Assembly (NCBI GenBank): GCA_003219095.1 | Contig: QHPM01000224.1 | Coordinates: 1 to 15,731, forward strand | DNA length: 15,731 nt | Origin: Verrucomicrobiota bacterium | GTDB taxonomy: Bacteria > Verrucomicrobiota > Verrucomicrobiia > Chthoniobacterales > UBA10450 | Reading direction: 5' to 3' | Part shown: one piece after another, positions 5,800-13,653 of the stretch | How positions within the stretch are numbered: the first letter of the stretch is position 1 | Layout: every line of letters starts with the position of its first letter | Made by a program: the position numbers and the translations under genes | Notes under the pieces: model-generated | Databases searched by the model: none | What the model was told of the DNA's origin: nothing | Seen by the model: only the letters and a program-made list of their open reading frames with translations

Positions 5800-8700
5800 C
5801 GCGCGCGATTTACTGGCTGACATCGAAATCGCGCCGGGTGACAGCACCGCGGAAATGCTTCGCAACGAAATTTGTGCGCGACTGCGGTATCTTTGCGAAG
5901 TCGGCGTCGGTTATCTCACCCTCGATCGGTCTACTCGCACCCTGAGCGGCGGCGAGATGCAGCGGGTCAATCTAACCACCTGTCTCGGCGCATCGCTCGT
6001 GAACACACTCTTCGTCATGGACGAACCCAGCGTCGGATTGCATCCCCGCGACGTCGGGCGGCTCGTGCGAGTGATGCACAACCTGCGCGATAAAGGCAAT
6101 ACCCTGCTCGTGGTCGAGCACGATGAGCAAATCATCCGCGCAGCCGACAACTTGATCGACATCGGCCCCGGTCGCGGCGAACGCGGCGGCGAACTGGTGT
6201 GGAGCGGTGGGCTCGAGGAATTTGTAGGTGGATCGGCCGCTCCGCGGGCGATGCCAAACACAATCGCGGAGCGATCAAAAAAGGGCCGCTTCGCGGTTTC
6301 GGGGTTAACATCTTCCGCAGAGCGGCCGATCCACCAATCACTCACGCGCGATTACCTTACCGGTCGCAAATCTATCCCGATTCCAAAATCGCGGAGGAAG
6401 TTTTCATCCGTTATCAAAATCACGGGCGCGACTGAGCACAATCTCAAGCACGTCGATGTCGAGATTCCACTGGGAGTTTTTACCGCCATTACGGGCGTGT
6501 CGGGTTCGGGAAAATCGACCCTGATTCAGGATGTGTTGTATCGAAATCTTTTGCGAGCCAAGGGCCAGCCAAGCGAGCACGAACCGGGCGCATGTCGGGC
6601 AGTGACTGGCACACATCGATTCGACGAAATCGTCATGGTCGATCAATCGCCGCTGGCGCGCACGCCGCGTTCGACCCCGATCTTGTATCTTGGGCTTTAT
6701 GATCGCGTGCGCGAACTGTTCGCGGCCTTGCCGCAAGCGCAGGCGCAAGGACTGACCGCGAGCGCTTTTTCGTTCAATTCCGGGGCCGGCCGGTGCGAGC
6801 GTTGCAACGGCACTGGTTTCGAGAAAATCGAGATGCAGTTTTTGAGCGACCTCTATGTCCGGTGCGCGGAATGCGAAGGCAAACGCTTCCAGCCGCACGT
6901 GCTCAAAATTCGGCTACAGGGAAAATCGATTCATGATGTGCTCGAGCTCACCGTGACAGAAGCAGCCGCCTGGTTCGCCCAGATCAGCGAGCGCGAAAGA
7001 TTATCCGATCCCCTGGAAATCCTGGAAGAAGTCGGGCTAGGGTATTTGAGACTCGGCCAACCCCTTAACACTTTGTCGGGGGGCGAATCGCAACGTCTAA
7101 AACTCGTTCGTCACCTTGCTGAAACCGGAGGGACGCCCTTTAATGCCAGTCCGGCTCGGACCGCGTCCACGGACGAGCGGAAGCTCGTCCCTCCGCACGG
7201 CAATCTTTTTATCTTCGACGAACCAACCACCGGGCTGCATTTCGATGATGTCGCGATTCTGTTGCAATTGTTCCAACGATTAATCGACGCCGGCCATTCG
7301 CTGGTTGTGATCGAGCATAATCTCGAAGTGCTTAAATGCGCCGACTGGATTATCGATCTCGGACCCGAAGCGGGCGAGGAGGGCGGTGAAGTTGTTGCCG
7401 TTGGAACACCAGAACAGATTGCGAAGGTTGAGTGCTCGCATACGGGAAGGTTCTTGAGGAGCGTCATCCCGGGCGCAGTCGAAGGATCCCGTGGCGATGG
7501 CTTTAAGGTTACGCAACGGGATCCTGCGACTCCGCTTCGCTACGCTCAGGATGACGGGGAGGAATTTGCGTTACGCGTCGCGGAAGAGCCGTCCGGCAGA
7601 ATGCTCGCGCTCTCCAGACAAAATATTGCAAACGGCGCCATCCAAATTCATGGCGCGCGCGAGCATAATTTGAAAAACGTCGACGTCGCGATTCCGCGCG
7701 ACCAGCTGGTTGTGATCACCGGCCTGAGCGGGTCAGGAAAATCCACGCTCGCTTTCGACATATTGTTCTCGGAAGGCCAGCGCCGCTTTCTCGACAGCAT
7801 GTCGCCTTATGCCCGACAATTCGTCGAGCAGCTGGAAAAACCGGACGTCGATCTGGTCGAGGGGTTGCCGCCGAGCGTTGCGATTGAGCAGCGTGTCACG
7901 CGTGGTGGCGGGAAATCAACAGTCGCGACGGTGACGGAAGTTTATCATTTCCTGCGGTTGCTCTTCGCGAAAACCGGCACTCAATTCTGCCCGGGTTGCG
8001 ATCTGCCAGTCGAAAAACAAACGCTGGCTGCGATCGTTAAACAAGTGGAAGCGGCGGCCCGCCGTGGCCCACTGAAGGTGCTGGCGCCGCTGGTGAAAGC
8101 GCGCAAGGGGTTTCATACCGATGTCGCGCGTTGGGCCGAGCGCAACGGATTCGACACCCTTTTCGTCGACGGGCAGTTCGTTTCGGTGGGGCAGTTTCGC
8201 CGGCTTGAGCGTTTCAAGGAGCACACCATCGATGTCGTTGTCGGCGTGATCGACAAGAAGCGGATCGCCAAGGCGCGCAATCTCAGCCAGCGCGCGCTCG
8301 AGATTGGCCGCGGTACCGCCCGTCTCATCGATGCGAAGAATCGACTCACGATCATGAGCACGGAGATGAGTTGTCCGGGTTGCGGACGCGCCTTCGAAGA
8401 ACTCGATCCGCGATTGTTCTCATTCAATTCGCCACACGGGGCCTGCCAAGAATGCGGCGGCTTCGGCGAAATCTGGAACCAATCGCTGCAAGTCGGTGAA
8501 AGCGAGAATGGCGAATCCGTCCTCGAAAATGAACTTGCCGCCGAACGTGAATCGGAATGGATCGAAGAAAGTGAAGCGCAGATCTGCCCGGCTTGCCATG
8601 GCTCGCGTCTGAACGCGATCGCACGTCACGTGCGCGTGCAAAACATGGCAATCGACAATTTCACGGCGCTTTCGGCCGCCGCCGCCGCGAAACAGATCGG

Positions 8701-10306
8701 GCGACTAAAATTTAGCGGCAAACAAAAAACCATCGCGAGCGAATTGATTCCGGAAATCGTGCAGCGGCTTCGATTCATGGACAATGTCGGTCTCGGCTAT
8801 TTGTCGTTGGGTCGATCGGCCAAGACTTTAAGTGGAGGTGAATCTCAGCGGATTCGCCTGGCGGCGCAGCTCGGCTCGAATTTGCGCGGCGTTCTCTACG
8901 TGCTGGATGAACCGACGATTGGTTTGCATCCGCGCGATAACGTGCGGCTACTCGAGACGCTGGCGGCATTGCGCGCAAAAGGAAACTCGCTCGTCATTGT
9001 TGAGCACGACGAAGCAACCATGCGTCGCGCCGATCACATCATCGATCTCGGCCCGCGTGCCGGAATTCACGGCGGCGAAGTCGTTGCCAGAGGATCGCTG
9101 CGCGAGATCGAGCGCGCGAAAAATTCCGAGACTGGACGTTGTCTAAAAACGCCGCTTTGTCATCCCATTCGCAAATCACGGCGAAGCCTGCGTGACGTTG
9201 CGGGTTGGGTCGAGATCATGAATGCGCGAGCGAACAATCTGAAAAACATCGAGGTTAAATTTCCTGTCGGTCGCTTGTCGCTCATCACCGGAATTTCCGG
9301 CAGCGGCAAATCCACCTTAATGCATGACGTGCTCTTGCCACTCGTTCGGGCTGTTCTGGGGAGCGCACGCGCCTCGCGTGCTGATCGCGGCGCCTCACCG
9401 CGATCCTCTTCGAGACAAAAAGAGCTTTTCGGCGAGGGCGCCGAAAAGAACACGCGAGGCGCGTGTGCTCCCCAGAATCAAATTCGCGGGATCGACTCGA
9501 TCGATGCGGTTTATGAAGTGGATCAATCACCCATCGGGAAAACTTCACGCTCGACCCCGGCAACCTACATCAAGGTCTTCGATGAGATTCGCAATCTTTA
9601 CGCGCAGGTTCCGGTTGCGCGCATGCGCGGGTACAGCCCGAGCCGGTTCTCCTTCAACGCCGAGGGGGGACGTTGCGAGTCGTGCAAAGGCCAGGGCATG
9701 ATCAAATTGGAGATGAATTTTTTGCCGAGTACTTACGTGCCTTGTGAAGATTGCGGCGGAAAACGCTACAACGCCCAGACGCTCGAAGTTCTTTATCATG
9801 AAAAATCGATCGGAGACGTGATGGAAATGACGATCGAAGAAGCGGCCCAATTTTTCAAAACCAACCCCAAGGTCGCGCGATCGCTTTCGCTGCTTGTCGA
9901 TACCGGACTTGGTTATCTAAAGCTGGGGCAACCGAGCCCGACTTTGAGCGGCGGCGAAGCGCAACGGCTGAAGCTAGCGACTGAGCTAACCCGCGGGATC
10001 GGTCGCGTGCAACACGAGCGGATCCGTAAAATGCGCAAGCCGAAATCGACGCTTTATCTATTGGAGGAACCGACGATTGGCTTACACATGGCCGACGTGG
10101 AATTGCTGCTGAACTTGCTGCATCGGCTGGTAGATGACGGTCATACCGTCATCGTGATTGAGCACAACCTCAGCGTAATTGCGGAAGCAGATTACATTGT
10201 CGATATCCGGGTGAGCCGAACCGCGCCATTTTTGCGGGAAGTTCTGGCGCACACCGGCAAAAGCGCACTCGAGCCACCACTTCGCGTGCCGCGTGCCGGA
10301 TCATAG
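5753..10306 (+). CDS. uvrA: Tandem-type UvrA, 3' fragment (rest of copy 1 and all of copy 2)
   Basis: From about 5785 this frame continues the UvrA begun upstream. The GTG at 5753 overlaps the 5' fragment by 47 bases and is not a true start. Copy 1 finishes with LSGGEMQRV (~5942), [12 protein letters not shown], a second ATPase (Walker A ~6493, zinc finger CERCNGTG...[27 protein letters not shown]). Copy 2 runs from ~7650: Walker A ~7722, CPGC...CQEC finger, LSGGESQRI ~8829, [12 protein letters not shown], Walker A ~9290, CESC...CEDC finger, LSGGEAQRL ~9943 and finally [10 protein letters not shown], where the usual Walker B Asp is Glu. Four palindromic elements (6227, 7126, 7463, 9356) are translated in frame. 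Near the C-terminus YIVDI joins directly to RVSRTAPFL; copy 1 has 22 more residues there ([15 protein letters not shown] onward). Tandem double UvrAs of about 1,850-1,900 residues are known; UvrA acts with UvrB and UvrC at lesions. Confidence 0.92.
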   Translation: MRADAINRRAALPISDARDLLADIEIAPGDSTAEMLRNEICARLRYLCEVGVGYLTLDRSTRTLSGGEMQRVNLTTCLGASLVNTLFVMDEPSVGLHPRDVGRLVRVMHNLRDKGNTLLVVEHDEQIIRAADNLIDIGPGRGERGGELVWSGGLEEFVGGSAAPRAMPNTIAERSKKGRFAVSGLTSSAERPIHQSLTRDYLTGRKSIPIPKSRRKFSSVIKITGATEHNLKHVDVEIPLGVFTAITGVSGSGKSTLIQDVLYRNLLRAKGQPSEHEPGACRAVTGTHRFDEIVMVDQSPLARTPRSTPILYLGLYDRVRELFAALPQAQAQGLTASAFSFNSGAGRCERCNGTGFEKIEMQFLSDLYVRCAECEGKRFQPHVLKIRLQGKSIHDVLELTVTEAAAWFAQISERERLSDPLEILEEVGLGYLRLGQPLNTLSGGESQRLKLVRHLAETGGTPFNASPARTASTDERKLVPPHGNLFIFDEPTTGLHFDDVAILLQLFQRLIDAGHSLVVIEHNLEVLKCADWIIDLGPEAGEEGGEVVAVGTPEQIAKVECSHTGRFLRSVIPGAVEGSRGDGFKVTQRDPATPLRYAQDDGEEFALRVAEEPSGRMLALSRQNIANGAIQIHGAREHNLKNVDVAIPRDQLVVITGLSGSGKSTLAFDILFSEGQRRFLDSMSPYARQFVEQLEKPDVDLVEGLPPSVAIEQRVTRGGGKSTVATVTEVYHFLRLLFAKTGTQFCPGCDLPVEKQTLAAIVKQVEAAARRGPLKVLAPLVKARKGFHTDVARWAERNGFDTLFVDGQFVSVGQFRRLERFKEHTIDVVVGVIDKKRIAKARNLSQRALEIGRGTARLIDAKNRLTIMSTEMSCPGCGRAFEELDPRLFSFNSPHGACQECGGFGEIWNQSLQVGESENGESVLENELAAERESEWIEESEAQICPACHGSRLNAIARHVRVQNMAIDNFTALSAAAAAKQIGRLKFSGKQKTIASELIPEIVQRLRFMDNVGLGYLSLGRSAKTLSGGESQRIRLAAQLGSNLRGVLYVLDEPTIGLHPRDNVRLLETLAALRAKGNSLVIVEHDEATMRRADHIIDLGPRAGIHGGEVVARGSLREIERAKNSETGRCLKTPLCHPIRKSRRSLRDVAGWVEIMNARANNLKNIEVKFPVGRLSLITGISGSGKSTLMHDVLLPLVRAVLGSARASRADRGASPRSSSRQKELFGEGAEKNTRGACAPQNQIRGIDSIDAVYEVDQSPIGKTSRSTPATYIKVFDEIRNLYAQVPVARMRGYSPSRFSFNAEGGRCESCKGQGMIKLEMNFLPSTYVPCEDCGGKRYNAQTLEVLYHEKSIGDVMEMTIEEAAQFFKTNPKVARSLSLLVDTGLGYLKLGQPSPTLSGGEAQRLKLATELTRGIGRVQHERIRKMRKPKSTLYLLEEPTIGLHMADVELLLNLLHRLVDDGHTVIVIEHNLSVIAEADYIVDIRVSRTAPFLREVLAHTGKSALEPPLRVPRAGS
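6227..6335 (+). repeat. 109-bp palindromic element in uvrA, long inverted ends (type 2)
   Basis: The two 21-base ends are inverted repeats matching at 20 of 21 positions; the left end starts GGTGGATCGGCCGCTC and the right end finishes AGCGGCCGATCCACC. Inside lie two mini-hairpins, ATCGC-GGA-GCGAT (6263-6275) and CCGC-TTC-GCGG (6286-6296), so the transcript could fold into a multi-branched shape. It is translated as [12 protein letters not shown] onward, between EEFV and [14 protein letters not shown], i.e. at the join of the two ATPase halves of UvrA copy 1. Confidence 0.87.
7126..7195 (+). repeat. 70-bp palindromic element in uvrA (type 3)
   Basis: The ends CGGAGGGACG (7126-7135) and CGTCCCTCCG (7186-7195) are perfect 10-base inverted repeats. 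Near the right end GGACGAGC-GGAA-GCTCGTCC (7171-7190) forms a perfect 8-bp hairpin. It is translated as about 23 extra residues ([19 protein letters not shown] followed by LVPP) between RHLAE of the signature helix and [10 protein letters not shown] of Walker B, a place where other UvrAs have a short linker. Confidence 0.8.
7463..7555 (+). repeat. 93-bp palindromic element in uvrA linker (KVTQR family)
   Basis: It begins GTCATCCCGGGC and ends GCTCAGGATGAC, inverted repeats matching at 10 of 12 positions. It is exactly 31 codons long and encodes [19 protein letters not shown] then [12 protein letters not shown]. The core and the 3' part match the element at 4812-4917 in both nucleotides and reading frame. 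It lies in the linker joining UvrA copy 1 (ending SHTGRFLRS) to copy 2. Confidence 0.87.
9356..9475 (+). repeat. 120-bp cloverleaf-like palindromic element in uvrA (type 4)
   Basis: The 25-base ends are inverted repeats matching at 24 of 25 positions; the left starts CTGGGGAGCGCACGCGCC and the right ends GGCGCGTGTGCTCCCCAG. Inside are three further hairpins: GATCGCGG/CCGCGATC (9383-9405), CTCTT/AAGAG (about 9406-9424) and CTTTTCGGCG/CGCCGAAAAG with a 4-base loop (9425-9448). It is exactly 40 codons and is translated ([20 protein letters not shown] onward) after the Walker A helix of the last ATPase half. Confidence 0.9.
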
Positions 10307-10361
10307 CGGCAACCCATTCCTTTTTGTTTGCGCGGCGTAGAGGCAGCGACACACTGAATTC

Positions 10362-11186
10362 GTGACCGAATTCTTCGCCAATTACGATACGGGCGAATTT
10401 TACGACGAGATGTTTGCCGCGCCAGGCCAGGCCAGGATCCATTATGAGAGGCTGCTGCAACGTTTTACCGAGCTGACGGAAGGAGAATTCGATCGCAAAC
10501 GTGATCTGGCCGAGCTCACTCTCTTACGCCAAGGCGTCACCTTCACGGTTTACAGCGACGCTCAGGGTACCGAGCGGATTTTTCCATTCGATCTCATCCC
10601 GCGAATCATTTCGGGCGAGGAATGGAAAAAGATCGAGCGCGGTCTGGAGCAGCGAATCACCGCGCTCAATCTTTTTCTGCACGACATCTATCACGGTCAA
10701 TCCATTCTGCGCGATGGCGTGATTCCAAAAGATTACGTCTGGAAGGCGGCACACTTCCGACCGGAATTCATGCATTTCAATGTGCCGCAGAATATCTACA
10801 TCCACATTTGCGGCACCGATCTGGTCCGCGATCGCGACGGTAATTTTCTCGTCCTGGAGGACAATGCGCGCTGCCCATCCGGCGTTTCCTATGTCGTCCA
10901 AAACCGCCAGGTCATGCGCCGGGTTTTTCCAAATCTGTTCGCGCAACACCGTGTCCGGCCAGTGGAAGATTACAGCCAGGAGCTGCTCAATGTTCTGCGT
11001 TACATCGCGGCGGCAGGGAAAGCGAATCCCACCGTAGTACTTCTCACGCCAGGCATCTACAACTCCGCCTATTACGAGCATTCGTTCCTCGCGCGCTCCA
11101 TGGGAATCGAAATTGTGGAGGGGCGCGATCTCATTGCCCGCGATGGGAAAATTTTCATGCGCACGACAAGGGTTTGCAACCGGTAG
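10362..11186 (+). CDS. Circularly permuted ATP-grasp type 2 protein, N-terminal part (frameshifted gene)
   Basis: From the GTG at 10362 ([18 protein letters not shown]) the protein follows the circularly permuted ATP-grasp (DUF404/DUF407) family: [20 protein letters not shown], then [18 protein letters not shown] with LFLHDIYHG, then [39 protein letters not shown] and [18 protein letters not shown]. These proteins probably join an amino acid or peptide by an acyl-phosphate route; the substrate is unknown. At about 11168 the frame breaks: ACAAGGGTTTGCAACCG gives TRVCNR and a stop, but one additional base (ACAAAGGGT...) would restore [13 protein letters not shown], the family's expected sequence. 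With that base the whole gene is 1,449 bases, exactly 483 codons, normal for the family. The lesion may be a real mutation or a base-call error. Confidence 0.88.
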   Translation: MTEFFANYDTGEFYDEMFAAPGQARIHYERLLQRFTELTEGEFDRKRDLAELTLLRQGVTFTVYSDAQGTERIFPFDLIPRIISGEEWKKIERGLEQRITALNLFLHDIYHGQSILRDGVIPKDYVWKAAHFRPEFMHFNVPQNIYIHICGTDLVRDRDGNFLVLEDNARCPSGVSYVVQNRQVMRRVFPNLFAQHRVRPVEDYSQELLNVLRYIAAAGKANPTVVLLTPGIYNSAYYEHSFLARSMGIEIVEGRDLIARDGKIFMRTTRVCNR

Positions 11187-11809
11187 ACGTTATTTATCGC
11201 CGGATTAATGACGATTTTCTCGATCCCAAGGTCTTTCGGAAAGATTCCGGACTTGGCGTTCCTGGATTAGTCGATGCCTATCGCAAGGGAAACGTCAGTC
11301 TGGCCAATTCCATCGGTACCGGCATCGCGGACGACAAAGTTATCTATCACTTCGTGCCGAAAATGATCCGCTACTACCTCGATCAGGACGCGATTCTGCC
11401 GAACGTCGATACCTATCTGGCGGCGGACGATACCGATCGCGCATTCATTTTGGAGAATCTGGAAAAGCTTGTCGTCAAGGCAGCCAACGAAAGCGGTGGC
11501 TATGGCATGCTGGTCGGCTCACATTCCACCGCAGCGGAGCGCGACAAATTTCGGCAGCGTATACGAAAGGAACCGCGCAATTACATTGCCCAGCCCATCA
11601 TTCCGCTCTCGCGTTCGCCTGCATTCGATGAGGGCGTGATCCGTGGGCGACACGTTGATTTGCGCCCCTACATCTTATCCGGAGAGAAGATTAAAATCAT
11701 TCCCGGCGCGCTCACCCGGGTGGCATTGTGCGAAGGGTCATTGGTGGTGAATTCATCGCAAGGTGGCGGGAGCAAGGATACCTGGGTGCTCGAAGAGGAG
11801 ATGGAGTGA
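11174..11809 (+). CDS. Circularly permuted ATP-grasp type 2 protein, C-terminal part
   Basis: This frame carries the second part of the same ATP-grasp protein and opens at [18 protein letters not shown], which in intact homologues is continuous with the upstream MRTT segment; the TTG at 11174 is not a true start. Further conserved pieces are [20 protein letters not shown] with [38 protein letters not shown] (ATP-binding Lys and Gly-rich loop), [20 protein letters not shown] and [19 protein letters not shown]. The C-terminus is normal. The last residues EEEME and the TGA stop fall in a repetitive GGAGTGATGGAGTAATG stretch that forms half of an inverted repeat (11798-11880). The alpha-E gene follows 74 bases downstream, the usual partner of this family. 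Confidence 0.88.
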   Translation: MQPVDVIYRRINDDFLDPKVFRKDSGLGVPGLVDAYRKGNVSLANSIGTGIADDKVIYHFVPKMIRYYLDQDAILPNVDTYLAADDTDRAFILENLEKLVVKAANESGGYGMLVGSHSTAAERDKFRQRIRKEPRNYIAQPIIPLSRSPAFDEGVIRGRHVDLRPYILSGEKIKIIPGALTRVALCEGSLVVNSSQGGGSKDTWVLEEEME

Positions 11810-11880
11810 TGGAGTAATGCCAATGCGACGAATCGTCTCTTCCATTGCTCCACTACTCCATTGCTCCCTTACTCCACCTT
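11798..11880. repeat. Imperfect inverted repeat of GGAGTAATGGAG-type units
   Basis: The left arm GATGGAGTGATGGAGTAATG overlaps the stop codon of the ATP-grasp gene. The right arm consists of tandem CCATTGCTCCACTACTCC-like units (about 11842-11878), imperfectly complementary to the left arm. It fills most of the gap to the alpha-E gene and ends three bases before that start, so it could form a hairpin between the two coding regions. Confidence 0.6.
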
Positions 11881-11883
11881 GGT

Positions 11884-12885
11884 ATGCTTAGTCGCGTCGC
11901 TGATTCCCTTTTCTGGATGAGCCGCTACATCGAGCGTGCGGAAAATAATGCCCGCATCGCCGACGTAAATTTGCAATTGCTCCTCGATCTCGAAAACACG
12001 CGCGATCCCGACACTCAGCAGCAATGGAACCCGATCATCAGTTCGCTTGAGGAAAACGAACTCTTCACCTCGCTCTATCAAAACCCCGATGGCGAGGCGG
12101 CGGTCGATTTCATCTGTCTGCAACGCCAGAACCCCAACTCAGTTTACGCCTGTCTGGCCACTGCCCGCGAAGACGCGCGGACCGTGCGCGAACAAATCTC
12201 AAGCGAAATGTGGGAACAGATCAATCGTCTCTACCTTTTCATCAAAGGCGAGACCGGGAAAAAGATGCTGCGTTTGAGTCCGTACGAATTCTTTCGCCGC
12301 ATTATTACCGGCTCACATTTGGTCCAGGGAATTGTCGATGCGACCATGACGCATAGCGAAGGCTGGGATTTCATTCGTATCGGAAGATTTCTCGAACGCG
12401 CCGACAACACCTCGCGCATTCTCGACGTCAAATATCATCTCCTTTTGCCTTCGGGAGAAAAAGTCGGTGGCAACATCGATACCGTCCAATGGATGTCGGT
12501 CTTGAAATCGTGCAGCGCGCTTGAGGCCTACCGCAAGATTTACGTTGGACAGGTCGCGCCCTGGAAGGTGGCGGAGTTTTTGATCACCCATCCCGAATTT
12601 CCCCGGTCCATCCGCTTCAGCGTCGACTCTCTTGATGCCGCCCTCCATCGCATCTCGGGCTCTCCGGAGACGAATTACGCCAATGAAACAGAACGTCTTT
12701 CCGGCCGCCTGCGTTACGATCTCGATTTCGCTACCGTCGGCGATATCTTCGAATACGGCCTGCATCAGTACCTCACGTTGATCCAAAAACGTCTGGCCGA
12801 AATCAGTAGTGCCCTTTTCGAAATCTACTGTGCCAGCAACGAAACGATTTCCGCGCCCCCGATCTTGGAGGGTCGAACTGCGTGA
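11884..12885 (+). CDS. Alpha-E domain (DUF403) protein
   Basis: A complete 333-residue protein starting MLSRVADSLFWMSRYIERAE, the diagnostic opening of the alpha-E/DUF403 family, followed by NNARIADVNLQLLLDLE. Other family marks are NPNSVYACLATAREDARTVR, ISSEMWEQINRLYLF, SHLVQGIVDATMTHSEGWDF, RIGRFLERADNTSRILDVKY and a C-terminal YLTLIQKRLAEISSALFEIY. It is an all-helical protein of unknown mechanism, found next to circularly permuted ATP-grasp proteins and often a transglutaminase; the trio has been proposed to make or attach a peptide modification. Here it follows the ATP-grasp gene in the same direction, separated by an inverted repeat. I chose the ATG at 11884, because the conserved family opening starts exactly there; upstream in-frame codons are repeat DNA. 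No ribosome-binding site is obvious. Codons appear intact throughout. Confidence 0.9.
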   Translation: MLSRVADSLFWMSRYIERAENNARIADVNLQLLLDLENTRDPDTQQQWNPIISSLEENELFTSLYQNPDGEAAVDFICLQRQNPNSVYACLATAREDARTVREQISSEMWEQINRLYLFIKGETGKKMLRLSPYEFFRRIITGSHLVQGIVDATMTHSEGWDFIRIGRFLERADNTSRILDVKYHLLLPSGEKVGGNIDTVQWMSVLKSCSALEAYRKIYVGQVAPWKVAEFLITHPEFPRSIRFSVDSLDAALHRISGSPETNYANETERLSGRLRYDLDFATVGDIFEYGLHQYLTLIQKRLAEISSALFEIYCASNETISAPPILEGRTA

Positions 12886-12993
12886 GCCCGGCTTCGCAGA
12901 GTCGTCCGTCGGGGCCAGCGACCACGAGTGCAGTTTAGGAGAACCCTTTTATCTCCGCTGGAAATCGAGAGCGCCCCGGTTATTTATCTCGCC

Positions 12994-13179
12994 GTGAAAA
13001 GCTGGCGTCTCGTTCTCCTCGCTTTTGGAATTGTCGCCTTTGGCGGTTGCGCTATGGATGAAGAATTCAAGGCGGGTGAGGCAGCGAAAATGCGCGAGGC
13101 GGTTCCTGGCGAAGTGAACCCCAATGCGCCTGATGCATTGCAGCAGCAACCGCGCGCTCAGCCTGGCTTTAATTTCTAG
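12994..13179 (+). CDS. Small predicted lipoprotein, unknown function
   Basis: From the GTG at 12994 a 61-residue protein reads MKSWRLVLLAFGIVAFGGC, a short positively charged n-region, a hydrophobic core and a lipobox-like FGGC with Cys19 as the predicted acylated residue. The mature part is about 43 residues, charged then rich in Asn, Pro and Gln (PNAPDALQQQPRAQPGFNF), with no domain I recognise. It would be a membrane-anchored periplasmic or outer-membrane peptide. It lies 108 bases after the alpha-E gene in the same direction, in the position where a transglutaminase gene often occurs in related clusters, so it may share a transcript. The frame is open upstream to a GTG at 12928, but that form would bury the signal peptide. 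Real-gene status rests mainly on the signal sequence. Confidence 0.55.
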   Translation: MKSWRLVLLAFGIVAFGGCAMDEEFKAGEAAKMREAVPGEVNPNAPDALQQQPRAQPGFNF

Positions 13180-13272
13180 CTGTCCGATTTTCGGGACGGC
13201 TGCTTCCGCCGCGGCGGACACTTTCCGGCCGCTGCTCCCGGTTATCACACAGCGGGGCGAGTCCTTTTGCCG
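13180..13272. other. Convergent intergenic region with palindromes
   Basis: Between the lipoprotein stop and the convergent DUF4383 stop lie GTCCGATTTTCGGGAC (imperfect hairpin, about 13182-13197) and the perfect 12-base palindrome CCGCCGCGGCGG (13206-13217). A transcription-end role for either strand is plausible from position, but no T-tract is present. Confidence 0.3.
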
Positions 13273-13653
13273 CTACGCCGTGGTTCTCGCCGCTTCGCCA
13301 CTCGGCGCGAACCCGACGATAAGGGAGACCACCGCAATCCCAACGTGGAGCCAGGTGTCGGCCATGTTATTACTGATAAATCCTAGCAACATTCCATCAC
13401 CGACGACGAAACCGAGGACCGCAACCAGTCCATAAACCACGCCGAAGATTTTGAAGAAAATTTTCGAAGCACCGACGCCAGCTATGCCAGCCAAAAGGGC
13501 AACTACTCCGGTAAGCAAATGGACTGCGTTATGCGCAGCATTAACATGAAAGATATTGAGCAGCATTTCATTCGGCGTCACTGAGGGAACGAAGCCGAGG
13601 ATGCCGATCAAGAGAAAAACGACACCGAATAAGAGTGCGAGTGTTTTAGCCAT
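13273..13653 (-). CDS. DUF4383 family four-helix membrane protein
   Basis: The 126-residue protein MAKTLALLFGVVFLLIGILG... matches the DUF4383 pattern: a first membrane helix ending in GFVP, the segment NEMLLNIFHVNAAHNAVHLL with conserved HN.xHL residues, then three more hydrophobic helices (GVVALLAGIAG, KIFGVVYGLVAVLGFV, TWLHVGIAVVSLIVGF). This gives four transmembrane helices with little outside the membrane. Function is not known; members are common in soil bacteria. The start ATG at 13653 is the only sensible one. It is convergent with the small lipoprotein and divergent from the SET-domain gene, so it is probably a single-gene transcript. Confidence 0.82.
   Translation of the reverse strand: MAKTLALLFGVVFLLIGILGFVPSVTPNEMLLNIFHVNAAHNAVHLLTGVVALLAGIAGVGASKIFFKIFGVVYGLVAVLGFVVGDGMLLGFISNNMADTWLHVGIAVVSLIVGFAPSGEAARTTA

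Noticed and set aside
5143..5865. Open frame of 240 codons on the minus strand inside uvrA
   Set aside because: It is antisense to conserved UvrA codons, encodes no recognisable domain, and such frames are expected in GC-rich genes.
116..7555. CRISPR array formed by the related palindromic repeats
   Set aside because: Copies are kilobases apart, differ in length and orientation and have no uniform spacers; no cas genes are present.
9356..9475. tRNA or other structured RNA gene suggested by the cloverleaf-like fold
   Set aside because: The outer stem is far too long, there is no T-loop or anticodon pattern, and the element lies inside a translated frame.
4812..9475. Classical insertion sequences
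   Set aside because: All elements are 70-120 bp without transposase coding capacity, and I see no convincing target-site duplications.
11160..11186. Programmed ribosomal frameshift in the ATP-grasp gene
   Set aside because: No slippery heptamer or downstream stem is visible at the site, and homologues are continuous here; an indel explains it better.
13206..13217. CCGCCGCGGCGG palindrome as a rho-independent terminator
   Set aside because: No T-tract follows on either strand and a self-complementary 12-mer gives no proper loop; kept only as a low-confidence note.
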